NCBI GenBank assembly: GCA_947475735.1
Contig: CANJLQ010000005.1
Location: 62,001 to 126,000 of the forward strand
DNA: 64,000 bases
Direction of reading: 5' to 3'
Source of the DNA: Caulobacteraceae bacterium
GTDB lineage: Bacteria > Pseudomonadota > Alphaproteobacteria > Caulobacterales > Caulobacteraceae
The translations under genes and the position numbers were made by a program. Below are positions 9,013 through 18,102 of this stretch, piece by piece. Position 1 is the first letter of the stretch; every line of letters begins with the position of its first letter. The notes below the pieces were generated by a model. That model was not told where the DNA came from, did not search any database, and worked only from the letters and a program-made list of their open reading frames with translations.

Positions 9013-9675
9013 ATGACCCAGTCCGCCCCCATGACCAGCCGCCCCTTCGCCTTCGACACCGAGTTCGACGACGCGGGAACGGTCGTGCGCGCCTCGACCT
9101 TCCGCCCGATGAAGCGGGCCTATATGCCGTCCGAGGTCGAGGCCCTGCTCGCCCAGGCCCGGTTGGAGGCGCGCGAAGCCGCCCTGGCCGAGACGGCGAG
9201 CATCCAGGCCATGGCGATCGCCGCCATAGGCCAGGCCATGGCCGCCGCGGTCCCGGCCCTGAACCATGTGGCCCAGACGCACCGCGAGCAGTCCGCCGAA
9301 CTGGCCCTGACCGCCGCCCGGGTGATCGCGGCGGCCGCCTTGGATCGGCTACCGCTCGGGCCGCTTCAGTCGGCGCTGGAAGCCTTGGGCCAGGAGATCG
9401 ACGCCACGCCGCGGCTGGTGGTGCGCGCCTCTGGGCTCGACGACGCCGTCCGGGTCAAGCTCGAGGCCTTGGCGGTCGACGCCGGATTCTCCGGCGCTGT
9501 CGCCTTCCGGGACGATCCCGCCATGCCCGTCGCCGCCTTCTGTCTGGAATGGGCCGACGGCCGCGCCGACTTCGACCCGGCCGCTGCGGCCGACCGCATC
9601 TCCAAGGCCCTGTCCTCGGCGCTCGCGTCCGAGGCCGGCCATGCCGAAACCCTACCCTCCGGGAGTGACTTCTAA
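9013..9675 (+). CDS. flbE: FliH-like flagellar protein FlbE
   Basis: 220 residues. The position between fliG and fliN matches Caulobacter flbE, whose product is FliH-like and acts at the cytoplasmic face of the flagellar export apparatus. The N-terminal half is Ala/Glu-rich and helical (EVEALLAQARLEAREAALAE), as in FliH stalk regions. The C-terminal part (RLVVRASGLDDAVRVKLEAL, CLEWADGRADFDP) resembles the FliH/HrpE globular domain. It has low sequence conservation, so the name rests largely on the operon order. Its stop overlaps the fliN ATG (TAATG). Confidence 0.85.
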   Translation: MTQSAPMTSRPFAFDTEFDDAGTVVRASTFRPMKRAYMPSEVEALLAQARLEAREAALAETASIQAMAIAAIGQAMAAAVPALNHVAQTHREQSAELALTAARVIAAAALDRLPLGPLQSALEALGQEIDATPRLVVRASGLDDAVRVKLEALAVDAGFSGAVAFRDDPAMPVAAFCLEWADGRADFDPAAAADRISKALSSALASEAGHAETLPSGSDF

Positions 9676-10004
9676 TGGCCGACGATCTCGCCCTGGAAGA
9701 GTTTCCAGACTCCACAGCCCTCGCCACGGTCGACGAGGCAGGGGACAAGTCCGCCGGCGACCTGGCCCCTGTGTTCGACGTGCCGGTCAACATCTCGGCT
9801 GTCCTGGGCAAGGCCCACATGACCGTGGCGCAACTGCTCAAGCTCAATCGTGGCTCGGTGCTGGAACTGGACCGCAAGGTCGGCGAGGCCATCGACATCT
9901 TCGTCAACAACCGCCTGGTTGCCCGCGGGGAGGTCGTCGTCGTCGAGGACCGCCTGGGCGTGACCATGACGGAAATCATCAAGACCGAGGACCAGGCCGC
10001 CTAA
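9675..10004 (+). CDS. fliN: Flagellar motor switch protein FliN
   Basis: 109 residues. A C-ring component forming the SpoA ring that binds the export ATPase complex and CheY~P signals. After an acidic leader, the SpoA domain is clear: VFDVPVNISAVLGKAHMTV, LLKLNRGSVLELDRKVGEA, DIFVNNRLVARGEVVVVED and RLGVTMTEII. Translation is coupled to flbE. A 35-nt gap follows before flbD. Confidence 0.96.
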   Translation: MADDLALEEFPDSTALATVDEAGDKSAGDLAPVFDVPVNISAVLGKAHMTVAQLLKLNRGSVLELDRKVGEAIDIFVNNRLVARGEVVVVEDRLGVTMTEIIKTEDQAA

Positions 10005-10039
10005 GGCCCGGTGCTCCAGTAGGTTAGAGGAGAAGACCC

Positions 10040-11437
10040 ATGCGGCTTCTGGTGGTGGCGAGGCTTTCGGGCCAGCTCGCGGCGGCGGTGAAGATGGCCA
10101 TGGCGCACGGCGCCAAGGTCAATCACGTCGAGCGCACGGACCAGGCGACGGAACAGCTGCGTCGCGGGCAGGGCGCCGACCTCCTGATGGTCGACTACAA
10201 CCTCGACATCGCCGGTCTGATCGCGGCGAACGAGCTGGAGCGGATCTTCGTGCCGGTCGTCGCGTGCGGCATCGACAACGACGCGGACAAGGCGGCCGCC
10301 GCCATCCGCGCCGGGGCCAAGGAGTTCATCCCCCTGCCGCCCGAGGCCGACCTGATCGCGGCGGTGCTGGCGGCCGTGGCCGACGACGACCGGCCGATGA
10401 TTTCCGCCGACCCGGCCATGAAGGCGGTGACGCAGCTGGCCGACCAGGTCGCGCGCTCCGAGGCCTCCATCCTGATCACCGGCGAAAGCGGCGTCGGCAA
10501 GGAGGTGATGGCTCGGTACCTGCACGCCAATTCCAAGCGCGCCGAGCGGCCCTTCATCAGCGTCAACTGCGCCGCCATTCCCGACAACCTGCTGGAATCC
10601 GAGCTGTTCGGGCACGAGAAGGGTGCTTTCACCGGCGCCGTGGCCCGTCGCATCGGCAAGTTCGAGGAGGCCGACGGCGGCACGCTCCTGCTGGACGAAA
10701 TCAGCGAGATGGACGCCCGGCTCCAGGCCAAGCTGCTGCGCGCCATCCAGGAGCGGATCATCGACCGGGTCGGCGGCACCAAGCCGGTGCCCGTCAACAT
10801 CCGCATCATCGCCACCTCCAACCGCGACCTGGCCAAGGCCGTGGCCGAGGGGACCTTCCGCGAGGACCTGCTGTACCGGCTGAACGTCGTGAACCTGCGC
10901 CTGCCGTCTCTGCGCGAACGGCCCGGCGACATCGCTGTTCTGGCCGATCACTTCGTCAAGAAATACGCCGCCGCCAACGGTGTGCCGGTCCGCGTCATCT
11001 CGACCGATGCCCGCCGCGCGCTGGCCGCCCACCGCTGGCCCGGCAATGTGCGCGAACTTGAGAACGCCATGCACCGCGCCGTGCTGCTGGCGGTCGGACC
11101 CGAGATCGACGTCGAGGCCATCCGCCTGCCGGACGGCCAGCCGCTGACCGGCGCGATCGGCGGCCTGTCGGACAGCGGACCCGCCGCGCGGGCGGCCCAG
11201 ACGGCCGACGCCGTCAGCCGGGCCTACGTCGGTCAGACCGTCGCCCAGATGGAGAAGTCGCTGATCCTCGACACCCTCAGCCACTGCCTGGGCAACCGCA
11301 CCCACGCCGCCAACATCCTCGGCATCTCCATCCGGACGCTGCGGAACAAGCTCAACGAATACGCCGACGAAGGCACCCCGATCATGGCACCCCAGACGGG
11401 CGTCGCCGGCGCGGGCTATGGGGCCAGCGCGGCGTGA
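10040..11437 (+). CDS. flbD: Sigma-54-dependent flagellar regulator FlbD
   Basis: Activates late (class III/IV) sigma-54 flagellar promoters and represses the early fliF operon in Caulobacter. 465 residues; strong GAGGAG site before the ATG. The receiver-like N-terminal domain (1-120) keeps an Asp (D52 in MVDYN) but lacks the acidic pair expected after the first strand (MRLLVVARLSGQ), as known for FlbD, which is controlled by FliX rather than by a cognate kinase. The AAA+ domain has Walker A GESGVGKE near residue 148, GAFTGA at 195-200 and LLDEI (Walker B). The C-terminal HTH of Fis type is NRTHAANILGISIRTLRNKL. Its TGA overlaps the next start (GTGA). Confidence 0.95.
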   Translation: MRLLVVARLSGQLAAAVKMAMAHGAKVNHVERTDQATEQLRRGQGADLLMVDYNLDIAGLIAANELERIFVPVVACGIDNDADKAAAAIRAGAKEFIPLPPEADLIAAVLAAVADDDRPMISADPAMKAVTQLADQVARSEASILITGESGVGKEVMARYLHANSKRAERPFISVNCAAIPDNLLESELFGHEKGAFTGAVARRIGKFEEADGGTLLLDEISEMDARLQAKLLRAIQERIIDRVGGTKPVPVNIRIIATSNRDLAKAVAEGTFREDLLYRLNVVNLRLPSLRERPGDIAVLADHFVKKYAAANGVPVRVISTDARRALAAHRWPGNVRELENAMHRAVLLAVGPEIDVEAIRLPDGQPLTGAIGGLSDSGPAARAAQTADAVSRAYVGQTVAQMEKSLILDTLSHCLGNRTHAANILGISIRTLRNKLNEYADEGTPIMAPQTGVAGAGYGASAA

Positions 11438-12480
11438 CGAAAGATCGTGACAAATCCTCCCCCGTCGGGGGAGGTGGCTGCGAGCCCTTGCGAGCAGACG
11501 GAGGGGGTCAACCGCGCACACCGTCACTCGCGGCGAGCCCCCTCCGTCACTCCGCTTCGCTTCGTGCCACCTCCCCCAACGGGGGAGGATTTGAGCTCGT
11601 CCGTCGCTCGATGCTGATCAGCGGCGGCGCCCTCGCCATCGCGGCCTGCACGCGCTCGCCTACCGAAGCCGCGCCCGCATCACCGGCGACCCCTGAACCC
11701 TTCGACTTGTCTGATCTGGAGACGCGCGAAGGCGGACGCCTCGGCTTCGCTGCCAAGGACATGCAGACCGGCCGCGTCCTCGCCTGGCGAGGCGAAGAGC
11801 GTTTCGTCTACTGCTCGACCTTCAAGATGTATCTCGCCGCAGCCACCCTGATGCGAGTCCAGGCGGGCGAGGAGCGACTGGACCGGATGATCCCGGTCAC
11901 CCGCGCCGACATGACCAACCACGCGCCGGTGACCGAGCCCGCGATCGGTGCCTCGCTGAGCGTCGAGGCCCTGTTGAAGGGTACCGTCGAGGTGTCCGAC
12001 AACCCCGCCGCCAACCTGCTGCTGAAGGCCATGGGCGGTATCGAGCCCATGCAGGCCTTCTATCGCGGCCTCGGCGACGCGACGACGCGCGCGGACCGGT
12101 TCGAGCCCCAGATGAACCGGCTGGACGGCGAAAAGGACACCATCCTGCCGCTGCGATCCGCCGCGAATATCGAACGGCTGTTCCTCGATCCGGCGACGCC
12201 GCTTTCGGCCGAGCACAAGGCGCTGTTGCTGAAATGGATGGTGGACACGCCGACCGGCATGGCCCGCATCAAGGGCGGCGTCCCCGCCGGCTGGAGCGTG
12301 GCGCACAAGACCGGCACGGGCGGCTATGGCCCGACCAACGACATCGGCATCCTGTATCCGCCGTCCGGCGCGCCAGTCATCGTCGCCGCCTACTACCACG
12401 CCGCCACCGACGATCCGAAGAACGAGGCCGTCATCGCCGAGGCGACGCGGCTGGCTCTGGCTGAACTCGGACACGCATGA
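11434..12480 (+). CDS. bla: Class A beta-lactamase, lipoprotein type, inside the flagellar operon
   Basis: Hydrolyses beta-lactams via an active-site serine. 348 residues from the GTG at 11434, which overlaps the flbD stop; an ATG at 11611 would give 289 residues. All class A motifs are present: S-T-F-K (S128), S-D-N (188-190), E-P-Q-M-N (Glu166/Asn170 equivalents) and HKTGTGG. The exported start looks like VRRSMLISGGALAIAAC, a twin-arginine motif plus lipobox IAAC (Cys72), so it is probably a Tat-exported lipoprotein. Everything before that is an inverted repeat read in frame (11452-11592), suggesting the native start was displaced. It ends ATGA-overlapping with flhA. Its spectrum cannot be predicted. 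Function confident; start uncertain. Confidence 0.9.
   Translation: MTKDRDKSSPVGGGGCEPLRADGGGQPRTPSLAASPLRHSASLRATSPNGGGFELVRRSMLISGGALAIAACTRSPTEAAPASPATPEPFDLSDLETREGGRLGFAAKDMQTGRVLAWRGEERFVYCSTFKMYLAAATLMRVQAGEERLDRMIPVTRADMTNHAPVTEPAIGASLSVEALLKGTVEVSDNPAANLLLKAMGGIEPMQAFYRGLGDATTRADRFEPQMNRLDGEKDTILPLRSAANIERLFLDPATPLSAEHKALLLKWMVDTPTGMARIKGGVPAGWSVAHKTGTGGYGPTNDIGILYPPSGAPVIVAAYYHAATDDPKNEAVIAEATRLALAELGHA
11452..11592. repeat. Inverted-repeat element, family 1, copy A
   Basis: A 141-bp element with perfect 12-bp ends (AAATCCTCCCCC and its complement), followed inside by a second CCCC/GGGG stem ending in GGTGG/CCACC. The same architecture recurs at 18199-18342 and, more loosely, at 28552-28682. 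Here it is translated in frame as the first part of the beta-lactamase ORF. Confidence 0.8.
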
Positions 12481-14582
12481 CCGACGCCCCCATCTTGATG
12501 AAGGACGGTTTGGCCCGACCCTCGGGGTCGGACGTCCGCGGCTGGCTGCTGCGCGGCGAGGTCGGCATGGCCGTCGGCGTGATCGGCGTCATCCTCCTCC
12601 TTATCCTGCCGGTCCCGAAATTCCTGCTGGACCTGCTGCTGGCGCTCAGCCTGGTGTCCTCGGTGCTGATCCTGATGACGGCGCTGATGATGAAGCGGCC
12701 GCTGGACTTCGCCATCTTCCCGACCGTGCTCCTGGTGTCGACCCTGTTCCGCCTGGGTCTGAACCTGGCCTCGACGCGCCTGGTCCTGACCCACGGCCAC
12801 GAGGGTCACGACGCTGCCGGTCAGGTCATCGCCGCCTTCGGCGAGCTGATGATGGGCGGCAACTTCATCATCGGGGTGATCATCTTCGCCATCATCCTGG
12901 TGGTGAATTTCGTCGTCATCACCAAGGGCTCGACCCGCATCGCCGAGGTCAGCGCCCGCTTCACTCTGGACTCCATGCCGGGCAAGCAGATGGCCATCGA
13001 CGCCGATCTGTCGTCGGGCCTCATCACCGAGGATCAGGCCAAGCTGCGGCGCAAGGAACTGGAGCAGGAATCGACCTTCTTCGGGGCCATGGACGGTGCG
13101 TCGAAGTTCGTGCGCGGCGACGCGATGGCCGGGCTCATCATCGTCTTCATCAATGCCATCGGCGGCATCCTGATCGGGGTCACGACCCACGGTCTGCCGA
13201 TCGGCGAGGCGGCCAACACCTATATCCAGCTGACCATCGGCGACGGTCTGGTGACCCAGGTCCCGGCCATCATCATCTCGATCGCCGCGGGCTTCCTGGT
13301 GTCGAAAGCGGGCGTGGAGGGCTCTGCGGACAAGGCCCTGGTCTCGCAGCTGGCGACCAACCCCGTCAGCCTGGGCATGGTGGCCGCGGCCTCGGCCCTG
13401 CTGGCGGTGATCCCCGGCATGCCGATCCTGCCGTTCGTCGGCCTGGCCGCCGGTGCCGGCTTCATGGCCTGGCGTCTGGGACGGGCCAAGCTGAAGCCCC
13501 AGCCGATCCAGGACGACGCCGTCAACGCCAAGCCCAAGGACGACGTCGAGGAACCCATCTCCACCGCCCTGACCATCGACGAGGTCAAGATCGAGCTGGG
13601 CTATTCGCTGCTGACCCTGATCAACGACCTGGAGGGCCGACGCCTGACCGATCAGGTTCGGGCCCTGCGTCGTGCGCTCGCCCAGGAGTTCGGCTTCGTC
13701 ATGCCGTCGGTGCGCATCCTCGACAACATGCGCCTGCCGACCCAGGGCTATGCCATCCGCATCAAGGAAATGGAGGCCGGAACCGGCGAGGTGCGTCTGG
13801 GCTCGCTGATGGCCATGGACCCGGCCGGCCGCCAGGTCGAACTGCCCGGCGAGCATACGAAGGAGCCTGCCTTCGGCCTGCCCGCCACCTGGATCGACGA
13901 GACCCTGAGGGAAGAGGCGACCTTCCGCGGCTACACCATCGTCGACCCCTCGACCGTGCTGACCACCCACCTGACCGAAATCCTCAAGGAGAACATGGCC
14001 GATCTCCTCTCCTACGCCGAGGTGCAGAAGCTGCTGCGCGAGCTGGGACCCGAGGAGAAGAAGCTGGTCGACGAACTGGTGCCCTCGGTCGTCACCGTCA
14101 CCACGCTCCAGCGCGTGCTCCAGGCCCTGCTGCGCGAGAAAGTCTCGATCCGCGATCTGGGCGCGATCCTGGAAGGCCTGGCCGAAGCCGCGCCGCATTC
14201 CTCCTCCGTGACCACCCTCGTCGAGCACGTCCGCACCCGCCTGGCGCGTCAGCTTTGCTGGCAGCACAAGGGCGAGGACGGGGCCCTGCCCATCGTCACC
14301 CTGTCGCCCGAATGGGAGGCCGCCTTCGCCGAGGCCCTGGTTGGCCAGGGCGAGGACAAGCAGCTGGCCATGGCCCCAAGCCGGCTTCAAGACTTCATCC
14401 GTTCGACCCGCGACGTCTTCGAGCGCATCGCCATGTCCGGCGAGGCGGCGGTGCTGCTGACCGGCCCCCAGATCCGTCCCTACGTTCGCTCGATCATCGA
14501 ACGTTTCCGCGGCCAGACGGTGGTCATGAGCCAGAACGAAGTCCATCCGCGAGCCCGGCTGCGGACGCTGGGATCGGTCTGA
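12477..14582 (+). CDS. flhA: Flagellar export gate protein FlhA
   Basis: Ion-driven gate of the flagellar type III export apparatus in the inner membrane. 701 residues, the usual length. The N-terminal half has about eight membrane segments, with FHIPEP-family blocks such as RPLDFAIFPTVLLVSTLFR (the signature region), AEVSARFTLDSMPGKQMAID and GLITEDQAKLRR. The C-terminal cytoplasmic domain (ELGYSLLTLI onward) docks chaperone-substrate complexes. The ATGA overlap with the beta-lactamase gene indicates that it is read from the same mRNA. Confidence 0.97.
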   Translation: MTDAPILMKDGLARPSGSDVRGWLLRGEVGMAVGVIGVILLLILPVPKFLLDLLLALSLVSSVLILMTALMMKRPLDFAIFPTVLLVSTLFRLGLNLASTRLVLTHGHEGHDAAGQVIAAFGELMMGGNFIIGVIIFAIILVVNFVVITKGSTRIAEVSARFTLDSMPGKQMAIDADLSSGLITEDQAKLRRKELEQESTFFGAMDGASKFVRGDAMAGLIIVFINAIGGILIGVTTHGLPIGEAANTYIQLTIGDGLVTQVPAIIISIAAGFLVSKAGVEGSADKALVSQLATNPVSLGMVAAASALLAVIPGMPILPFVGLAAGAGFMAWRLGRAKLKPQPIQDDAVNAKPKDDVEEPISTALTIDEVKIELGYSLLTLINDLEGRRLTDQVRALRRALAQEFGFVMPSVRILDNMRLPTQGYAIRIKEMEAGTGEVRLGSLMAMDPAGRQVELPGEHTKEPAFGLPATWIDETLREEATFRGYTIVDPSTVLTTHLTEILKENMADLLSYAEVQKLLRELGPEEKKLVDELVPSVVTVTTLQRVLQALLREKVSIRDLGAILEGLAEAAPHSSSVTTLVEHVRTRLARQLCWQHKGEDGALPIVTLSPEWEAAFAEALVGQGEDKQLAMAPSRLQDFIRSTRDVFERIAMSGEAAVLLTGPQIRPYVRSIIERFRGQTVVMSQNEVHPRARLRTLGSV

Positions 14583-14684
14583 CGGCCTTCGTGGGTTACG
14601 CGACCTTCATTTGACGGTGACGGTCCCATGCCTATGGTCGATCCAAGGCCGACCGTGGCCGCCTGACCGGACGCTCTCCCGCCT

Positions 14685-16460
14685 ATGAAACAGTTCTTCC
14701 TGACGGTGCTCGGTGTTTTCACCGGGCTGATCCTGTTCCTCGTGGTCCTGCCCATCGTGCTGATCATCGGGGCTGCGGCGACCGCCAGCCCCACGGTGAC
14801 GCCCGCCAACACGGTGCTGGAACTGGATCTGCGCCAGGGTCTGACCGATCAGGAGGTCGACAATCCCTTCGCGGCCTTCGGCGGATCGGGCCTGTCGGTC
14901 TTGGAGGTCGTCGACGTCCTGGCTCAGGCCGAGCGCGACAACGCGGTCAAGGTCCTGCTGATCCGCCTGCCCGAGGCCGGGCTGAACCCCGCTTCGGCCG
15001 ACGAAATCCGTCAGGCGGTGCGACGCTTCCGCGCGGCGGGCAAGCCGGTGATCGCCCATTCGCAGGGGTTCATGCCCGTCGGGACGGTCATCTCCAGCTA
15101 CATGGTCGGGGCCTCGGCGTCCGAGCTGTGGATGCAGAACACCGCCAACTTCCAGGCCACGGGCTTCTCGGCCGACAGCGTGTTCCTGGGCCGGGCCTTC
15201 GAACGCTACGGCGTCGATGCCCAGTTCGAGCAGCGCTACGAATACAAGAACGCCGTCAACGAGTTCACCGAGAGTGACTACACCGGCCCGCACCGCGAGG
15301 CGATGACGGCCTGGATGACCTCCATCTACGACTCGGCCGTGGCCAACGCCGCCCTGGATCGCCGCGTCGAGGCACCCGCTCTGAAGGCCACGCTGGAAGC
15401 CGGACCCTATTCGGCCCAGCAGGCCCTGACGCTGAAGCTGGTCGACAAGATCGGCCAGGTCGAGGAGGCCGAGGCCGAGGCCAAGCGCCGGGCCGGCAAC
15501 GGTGCCGACATCCTGGAATTCGACGACTACGCCGAGACCAAGGGCCTGCGCTCCGGCTCGGGCCGCAACGCCATCGCCATCGTGGGGGGCGAGGGCGCCA
15601 TCGTGACCGGCGCGGGCGGTTCCGGCGGGTTCGGCGGCGGCTCGTCGATCTATTCCGACCGCACGGCCGAGGCGATCTACGACGCCATTGAGGACAGCTC
15701 GGTCAAGGCCATCGTCTTCCGCGTCTCGTCGCCCGGTGGCTCGCCGGAGGCGTCCGAGCAGATCCTTGCCGCCGTGCGCGCGGCCAAGGCGGCAGGCAAG
15801 CCTGTGGTCGTGTCGATGGGCGAATACGCCGCGTCGGGCGGCTACTGGATCAGCTCCGAGGCCAACTGGATCGTGGCCCAGCCCTCGACCCTGACCGGCT
15901 CCATCGGCGTGTTCGGCGGCAAGTTCGTGGTGTCCGAGGCGCTCGGGCGGTTCGGCGTGGATCTGCGCGGTCTGTCGGTGGGCGGCGACTATGCCGACGC
16001 CTTCTCGCCGGCGACCGCCTTCGACCAGGGCCAGCGCGCGGCCTTCGCCGCCTCCATGGATCGCACCTACGAGGAGTTCGTTCAGCGGGTCTCCACCGGT
16101 CGCCGCCTGCCGATCGCCCGGGTCCGCGAGATCGCGCGTGGCAGGGTCTGGACCGGGGCCCAGGCGCGCAGCCTGGGGCTGGTCGACCAACTGGGCGGCG
16201 TGAGCGAAGCCATCGCCAAGGCCCGCGAACTGGCCGAAATCCCCGAGGACCAGTCGGTCCGCTACAAGCGCTTCCCCAAGGCGCAATCCCCTTGGGAAGC
16301 ACTGTCCGAGGCGTTCGGAGTCCAGTCCGAGGCCGCCCGCGCTCTCGTCATGCTGGGCGGCGTTATGGCCGATCCGTCGGCCCAGGCGGCCCTTCGTCAG
16401 GTCCAGACGGCCCGCATGCGCGGCGACGGGGCCACAGTCTTGGCCGACCAGCCGCTGTGA
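14685..16460 (+). CDS. sppA: Signal peptide peptidase SppA, long (67K) type
   Basis: Membrane-anchored serine protease that degrades cleaved signal peptides. 591 residues with two tandem peptidase S49 domains, as in E. coli SppA. The N-terminal anchor is at about residues 3-33. The catalytic dyad is visible: Lys188 in RYEYKNAVNEF of the first half and Ser384 in EYAASGGYWISS of the second half. FRVSSPGGSPEASE precedes the serine. It lies 102 nt after flhA, without an evident terminator, so it could be read through or have its own promoter. Confidence 0.95.
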   Translation: MKQFFLTVLGVFTGLILFLVVLPIVLIIGAAATASPTVTPANTVLELDLRQGLTDQEVDNPFAAFGGSGLSVLEVVDVLAQAERDNAVKVLLIRLPEAGLNPASADEIRQAVRRFRAAGKPVIAHSQGFMPVGTVISSYMVGASASELWMQNTANFQATGFSADSVFLGRAFERYGVDAQFEQRYEYKNAVNEFTESDYTGPHREAMTAWMTSIYDSAVANAALDRRVEAPALKATLEAGPYSAQQALTLKLVDKIGQVEEAEAEAKRRAGNGADILEFDDYAETKGLRSGSGRNAIAIVGGEGAIVTGAGGSGGFGGGSSIYSDRTAEAIYDAIEDSSVKAIVFRVSSPGGSPEASEQILAAVRAAKAAGKPVVVSMGEYAASGGYWISSEANWIVAQPSTLTGSIGVFGGKFVVSEALGRFGVDLRGLSVGGDYADAFSPATAFDQGQRAAFAASMDRTYEEFVQRVSTGRRLPIARVREIARGRVWTGAQARSLGLVDQLGGVSEAIAKARELAEIPEDQSVRYKRFPKAQSPWEALSEAFGVQSEAARALVMLGGVMADPSAQAALRQVQTARMRGDGATVLADQPL

Positions 16461-16581
16461 GGTCCAGTGCGTCACACTCGCCTGTGATGCGTCCGGTCAT
16501 TGACGGTTCATCTCTATGGACCGACATTGGCGGCTCAGGCGTTGGTTCGGTTCGCCAAACCGCGCCCAACAGGGATCAGCA

Positions 16582-16896
16582 ATGACCAACGACCGTTTCG
16601 CCTCGATCGGATTTCAGAACCGCCGCCACCAGGGGCTTCTGGCCCCGCTCATGTGGCTGGGCGGTGTGATCGCGACGGTGGCGGCCCTGACGGTCGGCGC
16701 CGTGCTGGCGGTCTTCACGGCCGCCGCCGTCGCCATCATCGCCCTGTGCGCGAGCGTTCTGGTGTTCTTCGCGGGCCTCGCGGTGCGGGCCCGTCGCCGC
16801 GCTTTCGTCCGCGCCCGGCGCAGCGACGACGTGATCGAGGCCCAGAAGGTCGGAGAGACCTGGGTCGCCTACGGCTGGGAGCGGCCCAGCCGCTGA
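16582..16896 (+). CDS. Small membrane protein of unknown function
   Basis: 104 residues from the ATG at 16582, preferred because AGGGA stands 6 nt upstream; an in-frame ATG at 16516 has no such site. A long hydrophobic stretch (LLAPLMWLGGVIATVAALTV to LVFFAGLAV) forms two transmembrane helices, followed by an Arg-rich cytoplasmic segment (RARRRAFVRARRSDD). It ends with GETWVAYGWERPSR. No family is recognised. It lies 13 nt upstream of the amidase gene and is probably co-transcribed with it, so a cell-envelope role is possible. Confidence 0.7.
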   Translation: MTNDRFASIGFQNRRHQGLLAPLMWLGGVIATVAALTVGAVLAVFTAAAVAIIALCASVLVFFAGLAVRARRRAFVRARRSDDVIEAQKVGETWVAYGWERPSR

Positions 16897-16909
16897 TCGA
16901 GGTCGGCTG

Positions 16910-17671
16910 ATGCTCGCCATCACCGAGGCCCCATCCCCCAATTTCGACCAGCGTCGCGGCCCGCCCGATACGCTGATCCTGCACTACACGGGCATGCAGA
17001 GCGCCGAGGCCGCCGTCGCGCGCCTGCGCGACCCCGAGGCCAAGGTCTCGGCCCACTATGTCGTGGATGAGGACGGCTCCATCCTGCGGCTGGTGCCCGA
17101 GGAACGCCGCGCCTGGCACGCGGGCAAGAGCTGGTGGCGCGGCGAGACCGACATCAACGCGGTGTCGATCGGCATCGAGATCGTCAATCCCGGCCACGAC
17201 TGGGGCTACCGCGCCTTCCCCGACGCCCAGATCGACGCCGTCATCGCCCTGATCGACGACATCCGCACTCGCTGGGCCATCGAGGACGCGCGCATCCTCG
17301 GCCACTCCGATGTCGCGCCGACCCGCAAGCAGGATCCCGGCGAGCTGTTCCCCTGGAAGCGTCTGGCCGAGCACCGCCAGGGCCTGTGGTTCGAGCCGGC
17401 GGCCGAACGGATTGCCGCCCTGGGTCCGCCCTTGGGCGTTGGCGACAGCGGATTGGGCGTCCACGTCCTCCAGGCCGGCCTGCACCGGCTGGGCTACGAG
17501 CCCCGCCCCGACGGCGTCTATTCCGAAGAGACCCGGGTCACGGTCGAGGCCTTTCAGCGCCACTGGCGGCCGTCGAAAGTCGACGGCATCGCCGACGGCG
17601 AGACGCGCGCGACCCTCATGGGTGTCCTGCAACTGGCGACGGTCGAGAGCGTCACCGGCGTGCTGAATTGA
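16910..17671 (+). CDS. AmpD-like N-acetylmuramoyl-L-alanine amidase with peptidoglycan-binding domain
   Basis: Cleaves the bond between N-acetylmuramic acid and the stem peptide. 253 residues. The Amidase_2 zinc site is seen in ILHYTGMQ (first His), SIGIEIVNPGHD and ILGHSDVAPTRKQDPG (His and Asp ligands). The C-terminal third is a PG_binding_1 domain (GVHVLQAGLHRLGYEPRPDG, EAFQRHWRPSKVDG). No signal peptide is visible, so it may act on cytoplasmic anhydro-muropeptides like AmpD/AmiD-type recyclers. The rnpB promoter overlaps its 3' end. Confidence 0.92.
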   Translation: MLAITEAPSPNFDQRRGPPDTLILHYTGMQSAEAAVARLRDPEAKVSAHYVVDEDGSILRLVPEERRAWHAGKSWWRGETDINAVSIGIEIVNPGHDWGYRAFPDAQIDAVIALIDDIRTRWAIEDARILGHSDVAPTRKQDPGELFPWKRLAEHRQGLWFEPAAERIAALGPPLGVGDSGLGVHVLQAGLHRLGYEPRPDGVYSEETRVTVEAFQRHWRPSKVDGIADGETRATLMGVLQLATVESVTGVLN

Positions 17672-17696
17672 CCTGCGCCGCCGAAACGTCCACCTA
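17668..17696 (+). promoter_or_regulatory. Probable rnpB promoter
   Basis: TTGACC at 17668-17673, a 17-nt spacer, and CACCTA at 17691-17696 (weak -10). The predicted start 7 nt further coincides with the first base of the RNase P RNA P1 helix at 17703. The -35 element overlaps the stop codon of the upstream amidase gene. Confidence 0.5.
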
Positions 17697-17702
17697 GCGC
17701 GC

Positions 17703-18096
17703 GCCAGACGGCCGGGCGGTCGCGGCGAGGGCTTGCCTTCGTCGAGGAAAGTCCGGGCTCCACGGTGAGAAGGCGGCGGATAACCTCCGCCCGGGGCGAC
17801 CCGAGGGATAGCGCCACAGAAAGCAAACTGCCCTCCGAAGCCTCGGCGACGGAGGGTGAGGGTGAAAGGGTGGGGTAAGAGCCCACCGCGTCGCTGGTGA
17901 CAGGGACGGCATGGCAAGCCCCGCCTGGAGCAAGACCGAATAGGGGCGTCGCGCGGACTTCGGTCCGCAGGGTTCACCGCCCGAGACGCCCGGGTAGGTC
18001 GCGAGAACCGTCCAGCAATGGCCGGTCCAGAGGAATGATCGTCGCCGCACCTCGGTGCGGAACAGAACCCGGCTTACAGGCCGTCTGGCATTTTTT
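17703..18096 (+). ncRNA. rnpB: RNase P RNA (class A)
   Basis: Catalytic RNA of ribonuclease P, which matures tRNA 5' ends. Recognised by the class A conserved cores: GAGGAAAGTCCGGGCTCCAC near the 5' end, GCCACAGAAA with GGGTAAGAGCCCACCG in the middle, GGCAAGCCCCGC, and AGAGGAATGATCG with ACAGAACCCGGCTTA near the 3' end. The 5' GCCAGACGGC (from 17703) pairs with GCCGTCTGGC ending at 18089 as helix P1. A T run at 18091-18096 follows and can act as the terminator. Exact ends are good to a few bases. Confidence 0.96.
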
Positions 18097-18102
18097 CTTG
18101 GA

